This document shows positions 52,434 to 52,534 of a stretch of 52,534 bases of DNA, one piece after another. Under the pieces are notes generated by a model. That model had not been told where the DNA came from. It was given only the letters and a program-made list of their open reading frames with translations, and did no database searches. A program made the position numbers and the translations under genes. How positions within the stretch are numbered: position 1 is the first letter of the stretch; every line of letters starts with the position of its first letter. The DNA is from Discostella pseudostelligera (Eukaryota; Bacillariophyta; Thalassiosirophyceae; Thalassiosirales; Thalassiosiraceae), in contig JALLBK010000526.1 of assembly GCA_036940085.1 (NCBI GenBank), forward strand, positions 1 through 52,534. Direction: 5' to 3'.

Positions 52434-52534
52434 CTCAGGTGAGTGAATCATTGATTTTTGAGATTGGTTCAGGTGATAGAAACGCACGGTTCAGGTGAAG
52501 GGGTTGAGTGAACATTCGGATTTAAATTTTGAAA

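Noticed and set aside
1..52534. CRISPR array, tRNA, rRNA or transposase
   Set aside because: No regularly spaced repeats, no cloverleaf with a conserved T-arm, no rRNA core sequence and no transposase or reverse-transcriptase motifs were seen by reading.

Overview
This is nuclear DNA from a microbial eukaryote, most likely a thalassiosiroid (centric) diatom. The genes are compact. Most carry 0-4 short introns of about 50-160 bp with clean GT-AG ends, mostly in phase 0, and spacers are usually 0.1-0.7 kb. Several proteins begin with a signal peptide followed by an ASAFAP-like Phe (ALGFVAP, FVAAFL, PAAAFT), the bipartite plastid address of algae with secondary red plastids. IFT81 fits a centric diatom that makes flagellated sperm. 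Low-complexity Asp, Ser and His tracts and Pro/Thr-rich secreted proteins fit as well. No tRNA, rRNA, CRISPR array or intact transposon was seen.

Layout. 1-4.4 kb: a possible gene tail at the edge, a secreted Cys-rich two-repeat protein, and an acidic hypothetical protein without a clean start. 4.9-12.2 kb: membrane alpha/beta hydrolase (EMB8/YheT type), plastid pKIWI502-like FAD/NAD oxidoreductase, RING-TPR protein, and plastid FolD. 12.8-17.7 kb: a 1085-aa secreted Cys-repeat/ricin-B-like protein, and a sphingomyelin synthase/PDCT-like enzyme. 18.0-26.9 kb: a zf-C3H1 (ZFC3H1/Red1-like) protein with leucine-rich repeats, and the ribonucleotide reductase large subunit. 27.0-34.1 kb: IFT81, tRNA-splicing endonuclease subunit, plastid IF-3, and NOP58. 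34.4-41.6 kb: 3CxxC zinc-finger protein, COA5/PET191, organellar cold-shock protein, a small protein, plastid ClpS, and a 2OG oxygenase. 42.8-52.5 kb: sirtuin with a ZZ finger, GalE, bacterial-type PARG, ACBP-ankyrin protein, an uncharacterised 323-aa protein, and a partial gene at the right edge.

The genes are mostly unrelated housekeeping functions and do not form an operon-like system. Three themes link some of them. Four or five products look plastid-directed (FNR-like, FolD, IF-3, ClpS and possibly RNR1). Sirtuin and PARG, both acting on NAD-derived ADP-ribose, lie 2 kb apart. A TTCCCGCCA/TGGCGGGAA element recurs about 17 times, almost always in spacers upstream of genes.

Gene models were spliced by hand. 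In every multi-exon model except the right-edge partial one, the exon lengths sum to a multiple of three and join conserved motifs. Start codons of low-complexity N-termini are the least certain part. One 72-bp exact duplication around a single N (34664-34808) is almost surely an assembly error inside a gene.
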